A DNA stretch of 64,000 nt from Paramacrobiotus metropolitanus. Its lineage: Eukaryota > Tardigrada > Eutardigrada > Parachela > Macrobiotidae. Shown here in pieces: positions 35,200 through 46,087 of the stretch (positions are counted from its first letter, which is position 1; each line of letters starts with the position of its first letter). A model generated the notes under the pieces. The model ran no database searches and was not told the origin of the DNA. It saw nothing but the letters and a program-made list of their open reading frames with translations. Where the stretch lies: positions 558,001 through 622,000 of the forward strand of contig NW_026570279.1 in the NCBI RefSeq assembly GCF_019649055.1. The letters are read 5' to 3'. The position numbers were made by a program, and so were the translations under genes.

Positions 35200-35570
35200 G
35201 AAACTCGAAGATGGAAACTTACCGAAACGGATCGAAGCTTATACACATGAAGTCAAAATTGGAAATAAAAAGGTCATGGCAATGCTTGACACTGGCGCAG
35301 AGACGTCTTTGATTTGTCAACAGTTCTGTGAAAGGAATGGCCTCCAGACTGTAAGACTACCACCGAAAAAGAAGGTGATGATCAAAGGGATCAGCGGAAC
35401 GTCAGGCTTCGAAGTAACGCACTACTGCGTAGCACCAGTGACCTTAAGAAGGAAAACGAGTCAACACTCGTTCTACGTCAGACCAGCGTCAGACGACGTC
35501 CAAGTCCTACTGGGATTCGACTTCCTCGCAAAGAAATTCGTCGTGATAGACGGACACGACGAGGAAGAAA
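35200..35570 (+). other. retroviral-type aspartic protease (fossil)
   Basis: AMLDTGAETSLICQQFC (catalytic DTGA at about 35287) and, about 75 residues on, VQVLLGFDFLAKKFVVID, the usual second strand motif. Preceded by about 450 residues of charged, disordered sequence rich in ERS, KVT and KGH words that come from AAAGGTCA. Confidence 0.9.
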
Positions 35571-36339
35571 GGGAAACTGAAGCTGAAGACGATGAGCCGA
35601 AATCATCCGCAAAAGTTAATGCAGGAAAGGTCACCGAACTTCAACCAAGAAATAATTCGGGGCAGACGGCTATCCCAGTACCAGAGGCACAGGGATCGAA
35701 AGATAACAAACAAAATGAGAATGGTGAAAATCTACTCCCAGTTCCAGAGGCACAGGGATTAGAAAATGCTGGAAAAAGCAAAAGGTCACCGAAGTCTAAG
35801 GAAATCAAAGGTCACCAACGATGAAACAAATCAAGATAATGCAAGCAGAAGCACTGATTGCAAAGAAACAGTCGCTAGTGCCAGGAATGGAGTGGTCAAG
35901 GCTACTCCCAGTACCAGAGGCACTGGGCACGAGAATGGTTGGGCCCAGGACAGAGCCAGGACTGATGAACAGCGACGAAAGAGCACTATTCTCGGAAATA
36001 CGAGATCAAGCCATAAAGCAACTGGATGCAAGGAAAACGGAGCATGGTGCTCAACATACTTTCGAACCACGTGATAAAACAAGAGGGCGGATGAAAGGTC
36101 GAGACACGCGCCTGCGCAAAGAGGTAGCAGAGAGTAGTCGTCGTCTTACTTCCGAACCACGCTCTGCAGATGAAGAAATCGAAGTCATCGAAATATCATC
36201 AGATAACAGCGTAATCGAAATCGAAAAAGATGACGAATGGACAGATACCGATTCCGGAGAAACGGATAAGCGAGTTATCGTCCGTCCCGAACCGAGACAA
36301 CGGATGCCGGAAGGGAACAATCGCGTCATTTCCCGCAAA

Positions 36340-37090
36340 CCAAGAGAATGGACTGCGGAAGAGAGAGCAACCTCTTGCCATCACGATTGGCACGACAGCG
36401 ATGACCTTTCGATAGCGCGACCTCAAGAAAGATGTGCAAAATGCATGCAAGAAATGACACAAGATGACCTTTCGGAATGGCCGAAATGCAATGCAGCAAT
36501 TGCACGTCATAAAAGACAAGAAGAGAAAGAGGTCAAGTCGATTATGCGAACACTTCCCATGCCGGAGCTGTCAAAAGCAACTTACCTTTGGCAATGTTAT
36601 CGAGAATGGTTATCGGTAGTCAAGAACTACATCATCTCCAGAGGGAAGTGGCTCCATCATTGGCAGCAAGAAGCGGACAACTTCATTCCCGAAAAAGCGG
36701 ATAAAAGCGACCCATGGTATACAAACCCGATTACAAAGCTCGACAGAGAAAGGCGACGAGCAATGGAAGAGAACGAAATATGGGAACAAGCTAGGGTTGA
36801 CTTATTCTGGGAATTCAGAGTCAATTACCTATGGAAAGGTCAAGGACGAGCGATCATTTTCCCAATCGGACTCGGCACAGTAGTGTACGAATTATTTGAC
36901 CTTTACCAGGCCTGCCTCAAAAAGGGAAATTTAAGAGAATGGAACAAACAATGGGGCAAAATCCTCGAAGAAGTACCGATATATACAGGAGAAATCCCTG
37001 AATTAAAGGTCACGCAAAAAAGACGCGAACTTGGATTATTTGGCTATCCGAGAAAAAAGAAGGTGACCTTTGCACCAGACCCAGATGGAG
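36340..37090 (+). other. unassigned domain between protease and RT (fossil)
   Basis: After a cysteine/histidine cluster (CHHDWHD ... RCAKCMQ ... WPKC) comes a tryptophan-rich, well-ordered looking stretch of about 180 residues (YLWQCYREWLSVVKNYIISR; DLFWEFRVNYLWKGQGRAII; VVYELFDLYQACLKKGN). Standard gypsy pol has no such module here. No family recognised. An acidic NGTSAEE repeat follows (about 37213-37370). Confidence 0.55.
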
Positions 37091-38599
37091 TGGAGTATCC
37101 CGAAAGAGGCGGAGATACTTGGTGCATGTATGAGACGGTACCGAACAATGACTGGACTACAGAAGAACTGATGGCAAATTGCGTCTTTATCGGCGATAAA
37201 AGACCGAAAGGTCACGGCACAAGCGCTGAAAAAGAAAACGGCACAAGCGCCGAAGAGGAAAAGAACAAAGATAACGGCACAAGCGCCGAAGAAACCAAGG
37301 AAAAAGAACAAGAGGTCAGCACAAGTGCCGCTCAAGAAAACGGCACAGGCGCCGAAGAAGAGGAACCAACGCACGGCGTATGAGTTGGCTCAGATGATCA
37401 AGGAACTGAACCAGGCGTTTCGGGATAAGGAAAACGGAATCCCGGTAACAGAGGCAAAAAAGGCTCAAATGTCGCCGCAAGAAAAGAAAGCAGCGTCGTT
37501 AGTGGCTTCACTACAAAGGTCACTCGGTAACGGTGAGGAAGGGCCACCAACCGAGAAGAACGAAAGGTCACTAAACGCGATGCTGGAAGAAGAGCCAGAA
37601 AGGTCAGTTCCGAAAGTTGACGAAAGGTCACCTGAAACTGGCGAGGAAGGGCCGCCAGTTGGAAAAGCAAAAAGGTCACAGAATACCGCTCAAGCAGATG
37701 ATAGCTCGGAAGACCAAGAAAGGGATAGGTCACGAGCAAGGATTCGCGCAACACGAACAAATCCGAGGATAGCTGCACGAAACGGACGAAAGTCCAAGGA
37801 AACGGACAAACCTCTGCCCGAAAAACGAAAAGCTAAAAAACTTAGCGCTTCCAAGGATGAAAGCGATGACCTTTCAACAGAAAGTGAAGACGAAGGCGTC
37901 GATGAGCGACCAATCGAGAAAAGAAGCAAAGGTCAAGAGCTTGAAGCTAACCACAGCAGCGAATCCGACTCGGAATTCTCGAGCACGAGCGATAACTCGA
38001 CCACTTCTGAAGATTCTGGAGTGAGTGACCTTTCGGATCAAGAAGATCTGCTGGACCTTGATGAAGACGATGAAAAGAATGAAAAACAAGAGAAAGAGAT
38101 CATCGTTCGAAGAATTAAAGTACAGAAAGCAAGAATCCCAGAGCGGGCGATCAAGGTTTACAGCGACCAAAGAGTCAAGCTGAGACCAAACCTCGGCACA
38201 CGCGTAAAGGTCAAGATGGGCGCTCATGTACCACGGAATCAGAAGCTGATGTATACAGCAACTCCTCAAAAGGATAATGAAGTCCAACCGAGAACGGGAG
38301 TCACGGACCATAACGGCACTCGATTTGAAATTATTATCGAAAACCGAAGCAAAAGCCGAAAGACCGTAAGGAAGGGCCAATTTCTCGGTTACGTAGAACA
38401 TTACGAACACCTTGAGAACGTAAAGGTCAATTCGGCTACCGTCGTGAAAAACATACTTGAAGATCCTGAAGTGGACGCAAAGACGAAAGAAGAACTGAAC
38501 GATATCATTGAAAGATTAAAGTTAGGACCAGACCTAACTGAAGAACAAAAGAATGACGTGCGAAACGCATTTTGGGAGTTTTGGAAAGTTCTCCCCACG

Positions 38600-39340
38600 T
38601 CAAAGAAACCGTACGGCGATGTCAAAGGGGTAACGCACACTATTGACACAGCCGATGCCAAACCGGTTAAATGCAATCCCGCAAGAACAAGTTGGAAAGG
38701 TCGGGAATTCATCACAAAGCACATCGAAGAGATGTTACAGCAAGATGTCATTGAACCATCCGATGCGGAATGGAGTTTTCCGGTCGTATTGGCCGCGAAG
38801 AAGAATGGCGACGGAACTATGGGAACAAGATTCTGCGTCAATTACATTTTGCTGAACAAGCTGACGAAAAAGAACAACTATCCACTGCCGAACCCAGATG
38901 AACTGCTTGACGCATGCGCGGGAAACAAGTACTACGGCAAGATGGACTTACAAAGTGGCTTCTGGCAGATCCCAATGGATCCAGCGTCGAAAGATAAGAC
39001 AACTTTCGTCACGCAGGACGGAATGTTCCGTTTCAAAAGAATGCCTTTTGGAGTCTGCAATGGACCTGCGACCTTTCAACTCTGCATGGATAAAGTCTTG
39101 TCGAACGCAAAGAGAATGGGATGCGTTTTCGGCTACATCGATGACGTATCTTCGCAGGAAGACCTGGGAGATCTTCATGCAGAACTTAAGGAACGTCCTC
39201 AAAGTTTGGTTGACGCAGGCTTCACAATTAAGCCGACAAAATGCGAATTCGGTATGCGTGAAATGGGATTCCTGGGGCATATCCTCAGTGAGAATGGTAT
39301 CAAAATGGATCCCGAAAAGGTCATGGCAGTTAACGGCCAA
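38600..39340 (+). other. reverse transcriptase (fossil)
   Basis: Ty3/gypsy-type RT: FCVNYILLNKLTKKNNYPLP, YYGKMDLQSGFWQIPM, RFKRMPFGVCNGPATFQ and the active-site YIDD at 39134-39145, then GFLGHILSENGI. An upstream dUTPase- or connection-like stretch at 38150-38420 (PERAIKVYSDQRVKLRPNLG; GTRFEIIIENRSKSRKTV) resembles the spacer seen before RT in many gypsy elements. Confidence 0.93.
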
Positions 39341-39479
39341 AAGAAACCGACAACTGAACGGCAGTTGAGGTCATTCCTCGGATTAGCGAACTATTACCGA
39401 AAGTTCATCCTTGGATACGCGCAAAAGACGGCGCATCTCTACGAATTGCTAAGACACGACAAAAACATCAAAAGAGATT

Positions 39480-39930
39480 GGTCAGCAGTCCATGACCAAG
39501 AATTCAATGACCTTAAAGAAGCGCTATGCAAGGATCCAGTATTAAAGAAGTTCGACCCGACAAAGCCGACAGTGATCGAGTGCGACGCATCAAAGGAAGG
39601 GCTAGGTGCGATCTTGTCCCAAGATGGACATCCCATTGCATACGCGAGCCGCGTTTTGCATGGAGCGGAAAAGAATTACGGAGTAACAGAATGGGAATGT
39701 CTGGCGGTAGTCTTCGCCGTCAGAAAGTTCAAGTCGTACATCGACTACCCGAATTCACAGTGAGAACGGATCACAAAGCTTTGACGAACCTCTTTTAAGA
39801 TCGGAGTCGAACAAATCATGCATGAATCCCCAAGATTGACAAGATGGGCATTGGCACTGCAAAGTCACCGATTCAAGATTGAATACAAGCCGGGCAAATA
39901 TTGTGACAACGCAGATGCCCTTTCAAGAGC
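39480..39930 (+). other. RNase H (fossil)
   Basis: TVIECDASKEGLGAILSQDG, PIAYASRVLHGAEKNYGVTE, ECLAVVFAVRKFKSYI and the later KYCDNADALSRAP segment are the hallmarks of the gypsy RNase H that removes template RNA. Confidence 0.9.
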
Positions 39931-40629
39931 GCCAATTGAAGGTCCCACTTGCAACGAAGAAGAGTATGATGAAATCCCAAACTTCGAAGATTACAAGAAC
40001 GAACTCAACAGAGAAGAACCTCCGATTGAAGTTTGGCAACTTTTCGTACAATTAGCCGAAGAAAGGGAAGAACGGCTGAAAGCCGACATGAGAAGGGTTG
40101 TGTCGGAAGAAAAAGAAAGCGGAGACATGCGCTCGAGCATAAATGAAGCAGAGCGTAGTCGTCGTCTTACTTTCGAACCCCGCTCTGCTACCAAGATAAA
40201 GGTCAACAGAGTGAGAAAAGAAGCATCAGAACGAAAAGATGGAAAGGTCACGGAAGATGGTCAGAAAAGGGTAGACCAGGATGACCTTCGCGAAGCAGAA
40301 ATCCTCTCCGAATACATTCCGGAAGAGTGCCCCATCAGATTGCTGAGATTCCCAAAGAAAATTGAGAAAGGTCACAAGCCTCTTCCGAGATGCAAGGTCA
40401 TCAAAGATTGGAACGAACTCAGCACGGCAGTAGTCCGCATCGTCAACCTCCAAGGAGACGAAGAAGAAGAAGATGATACGAATTTGCAGTTGCGGAATAA
40501 GCAGCTAAAAGATCCGCACTTGGCAATGATCATCGATGAATTGGAGCACCTGCAAGACGCAGACAAAAGGTCAAAGTTTGAGACGCATTACCAGTTATGG
40601 AACGGCATACTGTATCGCGTCAAAGACCA

Positions 40630-41760
40630 GAAAGGAAGACTGGAAAGGACATATGTAGTACCGCTGCAAATGAGAAGGGCTATCATCCATGCACTGCATG
40701 ATGAAAAAGCAGCAGGTCACCTCGGCTTTGAAAAGACGCTGACAGCGATCCGGCTCAGATATTACTGGGACCGTATGAGCACGGATGTCAAGAATTACAT
40801 CCTCGCGTGTCAAGGATGTCAGTTCATAAAGACGCCGAGAAAGTGTCCACTGGAAAGCTCCAAGAGATCAAAGTCGGTCATCCATTCTTCAGAGTCTATG
40901 CGGATCTGAAAGGACCCCTACTTCCAACGAAGAAACGAGGATATAAATACATCGCGGTCTTCATCGACCAGCTGACGAAGTATGTTATAGCGGAGCCAAT
41001 GAAAACAGCTACTGCAAAGGAATTCGCAAAGATCTTTGTGAAGCATGTAATTCTGGTGCACGGAGCGCCACATATCCTCCATACGGATCGCGGAAGGCAT
41101 TTCACCGCAGAAGTACTGAAAAAGGTCACCAACGTGTTCAAAATCAAACACACGTTTGGAACAGCATACCATCCTGAAGGTCAAGGACAGGTGGAAAGGC
41201 AGATGCAGACCATCAGTGATGGATTGTCGCAGTACCTAAAAGCGGGAAATGAAAGGAAGTTCAACAAGTATCTTCCATACGTCATATCGGCAATGAACCG
41301 TGCAGTACATGCAACGACGGGGTACTCAGCGTACTACATGCTTCACGGGAGAGAAATGACCATGCCAGAAGACGTAGTGACGAAGACGAACGTTCCTGAC
41401 GACTACGGTGCACCAGATGAATGGGTCGAAACCATGAAAAGGAACTTGACCTTTTCAGAAGAAGTGGCGAAGTGCAACATCAAAGATGCTTACGAAAAGC
41501 ACGCGGAAATCTACAACAAGAAGAAGTCAGAGCCGCAATTCAAAGTCGGAGATCGAGTCTTAATTAGACTCCCGAAAGATACAAAGCAAGGAAAGAAGGA
41601 AAATCAATCCGACTTCAAGAATAAATATGACAAAGTGTGGAAGATTCTCAGTTTTCCGAGACCGAACGAAGTCGAGGTCATCGAGCAAGATGCGGTGAAG
41701 GAACCGGACCTACGAGTCGTTTCGGTGGATCGTCTGAAACCGTGGCATCCACCGTTACCG
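40630..41760 (+). other. integrase: HHCC zinc domain, DDE core and C-terminal part (fossil)
   Basis: Zinc domain HALHDEKAAGHLGFEKTL ... YILACQGCQFIK (about 40690-40830). Core residues are in VYADLKGPLLP, HTDRGRHF and GQGQVERQ, giving the D, D, E triad between about 40895 and 41200. The C-terminal part (PQFKVGDRVLIRLPKDT ... VVSVDRLKPWHPP) follows to about 41760. The zinc domain and core lie in two overlapping frames in this copy. Confidence 0.92.
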
Positions 41761-42567
41761 GTTCAGAAAGGTCAAGCTGAAAGGGCAGCTTCGGAGATAA
41801 TTGAGAAAGGTCAAGATGAAGCAGAGCGTAGTCGTCAGCATACTTCCGAACCACGCTCTGTACCCGATTTGGCAGAAGAGCCAAACGAGGCAGAAGAGCC
41901 AAAAGAGGCAGAAGAGCCCAAAGAGGCGGAAGAGCCAGTTAAGAAAAAGAGAGGACGACAGAAGAAAGAGATTAAAGACTTTGAGACGCCAGTCACGATG
42001 AAGCTTAATCAAGAAGCGGGGAACTTGACCACGATTGAGCAAAATGAAAGGTCACACCGAAATGAGGATAAAGAAAGCGCAGAGCATGGATCTCAAGTGG
42101 CGCCCACTTTCGAACCACGCTCCGCTACTAATGTCAGGGATGACCTTTCAAGAGCGAAAATGGATGAGCCTGCTTGCAGAGTAGCAGAGCGTAAACCTCA
42201 AGATACTTTCGAACCATGTTCTGCTACCAGCGACAAAGATGACCTCTCAAGAGCGGAACAAATAAAAGCCGTCAAAGAAAAAGCCGACCAACTTGGCCAA
42301 CGGATCGCGAACGAAATTGAGAAGCGAAAGGTCAAGAAAACGAAGAAAACTCCGAAGCCGACTCCAGAACAGATTCTGAGAGGAGAAGTCCAAGACGAAG
42401 ATGAAGCCGACAAAGCATTACTTGATCGGATAACTAAAGGACGAAAACAAATAAACCCGAAAGTCAGGCTTATTGGAGTTTATGATATAATGACCGGAAC
42501 ATGGGACGGCATAAAGGTCATCAGAAATAAACCCGCTAATCGAAGTCATTTCCGATCACGCCGTTGA
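41761..42567 (+). other. repeat-rich tail after integrase (fossil)
   Basis: Charged low-complexity region with EEPKEA repeats (41878-41940) and three copies of the palindromic AERS...FEPRSA word (41821, 42078, 42184). No enzyme motif. Confidence 0.7.
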
Positions 42568-43383
42568 ATGAAAATCGCTCATGAACGATTGGCGCGAAAC
42601 GAAAGAGAACGAAAGGATCAAAGAGCGAGTGAAACACTTAAAGGTCATCAGAATTCAGCGGGAAGCTCAGCCGGGGCGGAAGGTCACCCGAGCTCAAGGT
42701 TACAGAGTAAGGAATTATTGACTTCGCTGAAAGTTGCTCATGAGAGAATGGTACTGAGCAGTTAAGGAGAAAAGGTTCACAAAGCGATCGAGGCAGAAAG
42801 GTCATCAGACTTTAGCCAAAACGTTGGAAGAAAAAGTCATCAGACTTAAACCGGAAAGCTGGCAGCTAAAGGTCAGCAGAAATTGCAGCGGGGGGAAGGG
42901 TCACCTGTGCTCAAGCACGAAGAAGAAGCGCCTACTTTGAAGACTTTGATGGAAAAAGACGTAGCACTCATTCAGAAGCAAAGGAGGACTGAAAGGTCAT
43001 GGTGCTAATGAAGCAGAGAAAGGTCACCATACATCAGCAAGAGCAAAATGTGGGAGGAAGGACCACCACACGAGAAAAAGCAGTCAGAGGGAGAAGCAAA
43101 TGAGCAGACCGTAGTTCTCAAATTGCTTTCGAACCACACTGGAAGAAGAGTAGAATTATGAAGGGAGCTAAGCGATGGGCTAAGATGAGAAAGGTCACCC
43201 ATACAGTTGAGAATGGTTAAGCTAAAGAAGGATGACAAAGGTCATCATCAAAGAGCAGCGAAAAGTTTCAGCTCAGCACTGAATAGCCTTGTTATCATAG
43301 GCCTAAAGATAGACGTTGGAAAATGAAATCAGTGAAAGGTCACGGGACTTACAATTGTTGAGATTGCAGGTTGAAAGGTCAGA

Positions 43384-44405
43384 ATGGCTGAACGGAGCCA
43401 ACCTCATCAGAAGGCAGAGAATGGACAAAGACCATCGATCAAAAAAGATACCGGCGACCCGTTGACAAATTACAACGAGGATTGTCCGGATTGCAAGCGC
43501 AACAACATTCTTTCAGGTGAACGATTCCCTTGTTGGGAATGCGTGGTCGCCGTGCCGATGCCAAATCAACTCCTGGTAATTCCGCAGGAAGCAAAAAGAG
43601 GCAACCTAGATGTATTTCGACACCTGGTCAGAAGAAAAACGTGGCTGAAACTATCGCCCGAAGATAGAGTGATTTTGGAGGATAAATACCGAATGTGGGT
43701 AGGACGCAGACCTGGATGGGACGTCACCCTTGAACCTCCTAAAACTGCGGAAGCGAATGCGTTTAGAAAGCAAATATTGCAAGAAAAGCGTGAAGCAGAA
43801 GAAAGCGTTTGAAAGAAAGAAAGAAAGCTGCGGCAGAGAAGGGTTTAGCCGATGCAGCTAAAGGTCATGCGGGACTTGCAGCACCCGTTTCGGACGCGAT
43901 TTTTAAGAAACAAGACGTACAGGAGGCGATTATACGCGAATCACTCATCCAGCAATTGGACATCATCTTTAAGGATCCACTCTCACTAACAAAAGAGGAA
44001 CATACAATATTCCTGCAAGAAAAGGTCAACCTGACGGAAGGAGGCCGATGGTCGCAAGTCATCAAAATTTTGATCGAGGACAAAATTGAGAACATGCGCA
44101 AGTTCCTCATGCAGCAAAACGAAATGACGGAGACCGAAAGAAATTTCAAGATAGACGAGTTCAAACGACCGAAATCACCGCCGAGAGAAACGTATCAGTC
44201 GGGCTTGGAAAGGTCAGCCGACAGAAATGAAAGGTCACACGTCTACGAAAGGTCATCCGATCATTCTCGAAAAAGGTCACGAGAATCAGAAAGGTCACGC
44301 GTAGGCGAAAGGTCAACCAATCATCCACGAGAAAGGTCACGGGACTTAGAAAGTAAGGATGGTTTACGCAAGAAAACATTTGATTTGCATTCAGCGCAGA
44401 GGTGA
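43384..44405 (+). other. accessory region after integrase: zinc-ribbon-like and ERS-rich frames (fossil)
   Basis: The first part carries CPDCKRNN and FPCWEC, a C-x2-C pair arrangement like a small zinc ribbon, then RRKTWLKLSPEDRVILEDKY. The second part ends in an ERS repeat tail (NERSHVYERSSDHSRKRSRE) produced by seven closely spaced AAAGGTCA words (44205-44335). Neither matches a family I know. Additional genes downstream of integrase are unusual for gypsy elements without an envelope, and no envelope-like membrane protein is visible. Confidence 0.6.
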
Positions 44406-45751
44406 CCGAAACCAGCACAGTGTAGCTAGCAGCCGGAGCGAAGGAGACGAGCTGCAAGAGAGGGGAATGGAACCTCGAGATCGAACGTCTGATCAGAATG
44501 AAAAACAAAGACGTTTCGATCGGAACCGCGACGATGGTTCAAATGATCAGTGATGACCTTTAGGGCATCGCTGATGTGCTAGTTACGGCCATCAGTCGGC
44601 AGCACGAGAATGGTAACGAAGGTACAGTATTAGGGCGAAGGAGACATAACGTATTGAATTGTCATACCGTTTGTGTATTGTTGTTTGCAGAACTTTGTTG
44701 CAGGGATCAATGTGATCTTTAATATGGGGAGTTACGGAGGTCATCCGGCCCTCGAAGCAGGAAGAGTAACGGCGTTAACCGGCCTTCCTCATTACATTTA
44801 AACGTCACTTCTAGAGTGTAGTTGCGGCCTACCTAGTCGGCACACTCTTAAGGAATGTCAGAAGCCACAAGGGTGAAAAAGAGAAAGAGTTCAAGAAAAT
44901 AGGGGTAAAAACTTTCAGATGTTGAGGTTACGGCGACAACCGGCCTCAGAAGAGAGGAGTTACGGCGTTAACCGGCCCTCGAACCTGGTAAGGAAAAGAA
45001 GAAAGGTGCGCGTCAATTGGCACTAAAAGAAAGGAAAGGATGTGCGACAGAAGAAAATGGTTGAAAAAGATGGATGACCTTTACAAGGGAGGCAAGCAGA
45101 ATTGCTTGAAAGCCAAAAATCGGCTAAGTTCCTCCATGACCTTTAATATGGAACTTACGAAGGGAAAATGGATGACCTTTTGGGATCGTCACTGCCCAAT
45201 TGAATCGCACATCAGAAAAGAAAGGATGACCTTTGAGAACTTCACTGCTCAAGAGAGTCATCGAGAAAAAGAGAATGACCTTACCAGGGAGGAAGCATCA
45301 AGCTTGTCTTTCAAGACGTCCCTCCATGTCTACGAGGAAGAATCTCATTTTGCAGAAGTCGTACTTGATACGCGAATTATCCAAAGAGGAAGCATCAGTA
45401 TTGCAAAAAGTCGTACTTGATACGCACCTTATTCCTTAAAGCGGATCTCTCATTGTGATGAAAAGATTGCTCAACAGAGCGGAATGGACCAAAGCGGATT
45501 ACGGTTGACAGGACCCAGTGACCCTTAGGAGTCGGAGGATCCTAGTCGTTTTGATAATGAATTCTGTTGATATTTTTTACTGTTTTTACTTTTGTTTCGA
45601 GATCTCTTTATTCACACATGTAATTGGAATTTGTGATGTTAAAAGGAGATTAAATCTCGATGTTTTATTAATCGCACAGACGAGCCGTCAAGGATCCCAA
45701 GGAATTGGACGTGGATTTGCTTCGACGGAGCTCAGCCTCCTCCCAGAGGCA
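44406..45751 (+). other. 3' untranslated tail of the giant element
   Basis: No convincing gene. Contains the GTTACGG family, five TGACCTTT words (44550-45232), all in that orientation as in the leader, and a duplicated CTTGATACGC phrase near 45362 and 45416. No textbook polypurine tract precedes the LTR. Confidence 0.6.
44573..44978 (+). repeat. six copies of a GTTACGG...CCGGCC word in the 3' tail
   Basis: Copies start at about 44582, 44731, 44765, 44821, 44927 and 44959. The best form is GTTACGGCGTTAACCGGCC. The ends are constant and the middle six or seven bases vary. Confidence 0.8.
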
Positions 45752-46087
45752 TGTGAGCGCAGGCGTACATGCGTACACCCTCGCTTTGGCAGTCTGTTGT
45801 GTTTGTTGCACGCCCGCCTTACGCGTGGCGGAAGACATGGTGTTCTGCACGCACCCGCATCTGTGTGGCGGCTACGTGCGCATTTTCCACGCTTGCTGTA
45901 GTCAGCAATGCGGAGTTGTCGATGAGGAAATTCTATCGAATTTAGTCTGTTCATAAATTCCTAGCAATCACGCCGTTTCTCGCTTTCCGTAGCGTAGGCG
46001 CATTTATAGCATTGCTAGGCTTTTTGGTAGGCAGAATTCCGTCAATTCTGTTCCTACGCGTGAACCTTCATTGGGTCCACGCTTTCA
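45752..46087 (+). repeat. 3' LTR of the giant element
   Basis: Direct repeat of 27657-27989 with about 7% difference, starting TGTGAGCGCAGGCG and ending near CACGCTTTCA. Confidence 0.8.

Larger units (their letters stand above)
36127..42226. repeat. GCAGAGCG...CGCTCTGC palindrome family
   Basis: Five clear copies: 36127-36167, 40147-40187, 41821-41861, 42078-42127, 42181-42226. Weaker ones lie near 36039-36075 and 43100-43135. Each has complementary 7-12-base ends around a loop of about 25 bases that contains TTTCGAACC or TTCCGAACC. They lie in frame and yield AERSRRLTFEPRSA-like peptides. Confidence 0.85.
27657..46087 (+). mobile_element. giant Ty3/gypsy-like LTR retroelement (fossil), about 18.4 kb
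   Basis: Bounded by direct repeats of about 335 bp and containing, in order, coiled-coil gag head, capsid-like domain, zinc knuckle, glycine-rich tail, aspartic protease, unassigned domain, RT, RNase H, HHCC zinc domain, DDE integrase and accessory frames. PR-RT-RH-IN order is that of Ty3/gypsy (Metaviridae). Typical members are 5-8 kb, so this is more than twice the norm. The two LTRs differ at about 20-25 of 335 positions by eye (about 7%), suggesting a fairly old insertion, yet frames remain long. It looks largely whole, with only a few interruptions, some of which may be frame borders that this family crosses by read-through. No clear target duplication was found. It lies beside the truncated end of SMYD copy 6. 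Confidence 0.9.

Noticed and set aside
36127-42226. tRNA genes suggested by TTCGAACC boxes
   Set aside because: No A box, anticodon arm or cloverleaf. The boxes lie inside palindromes within open frames.
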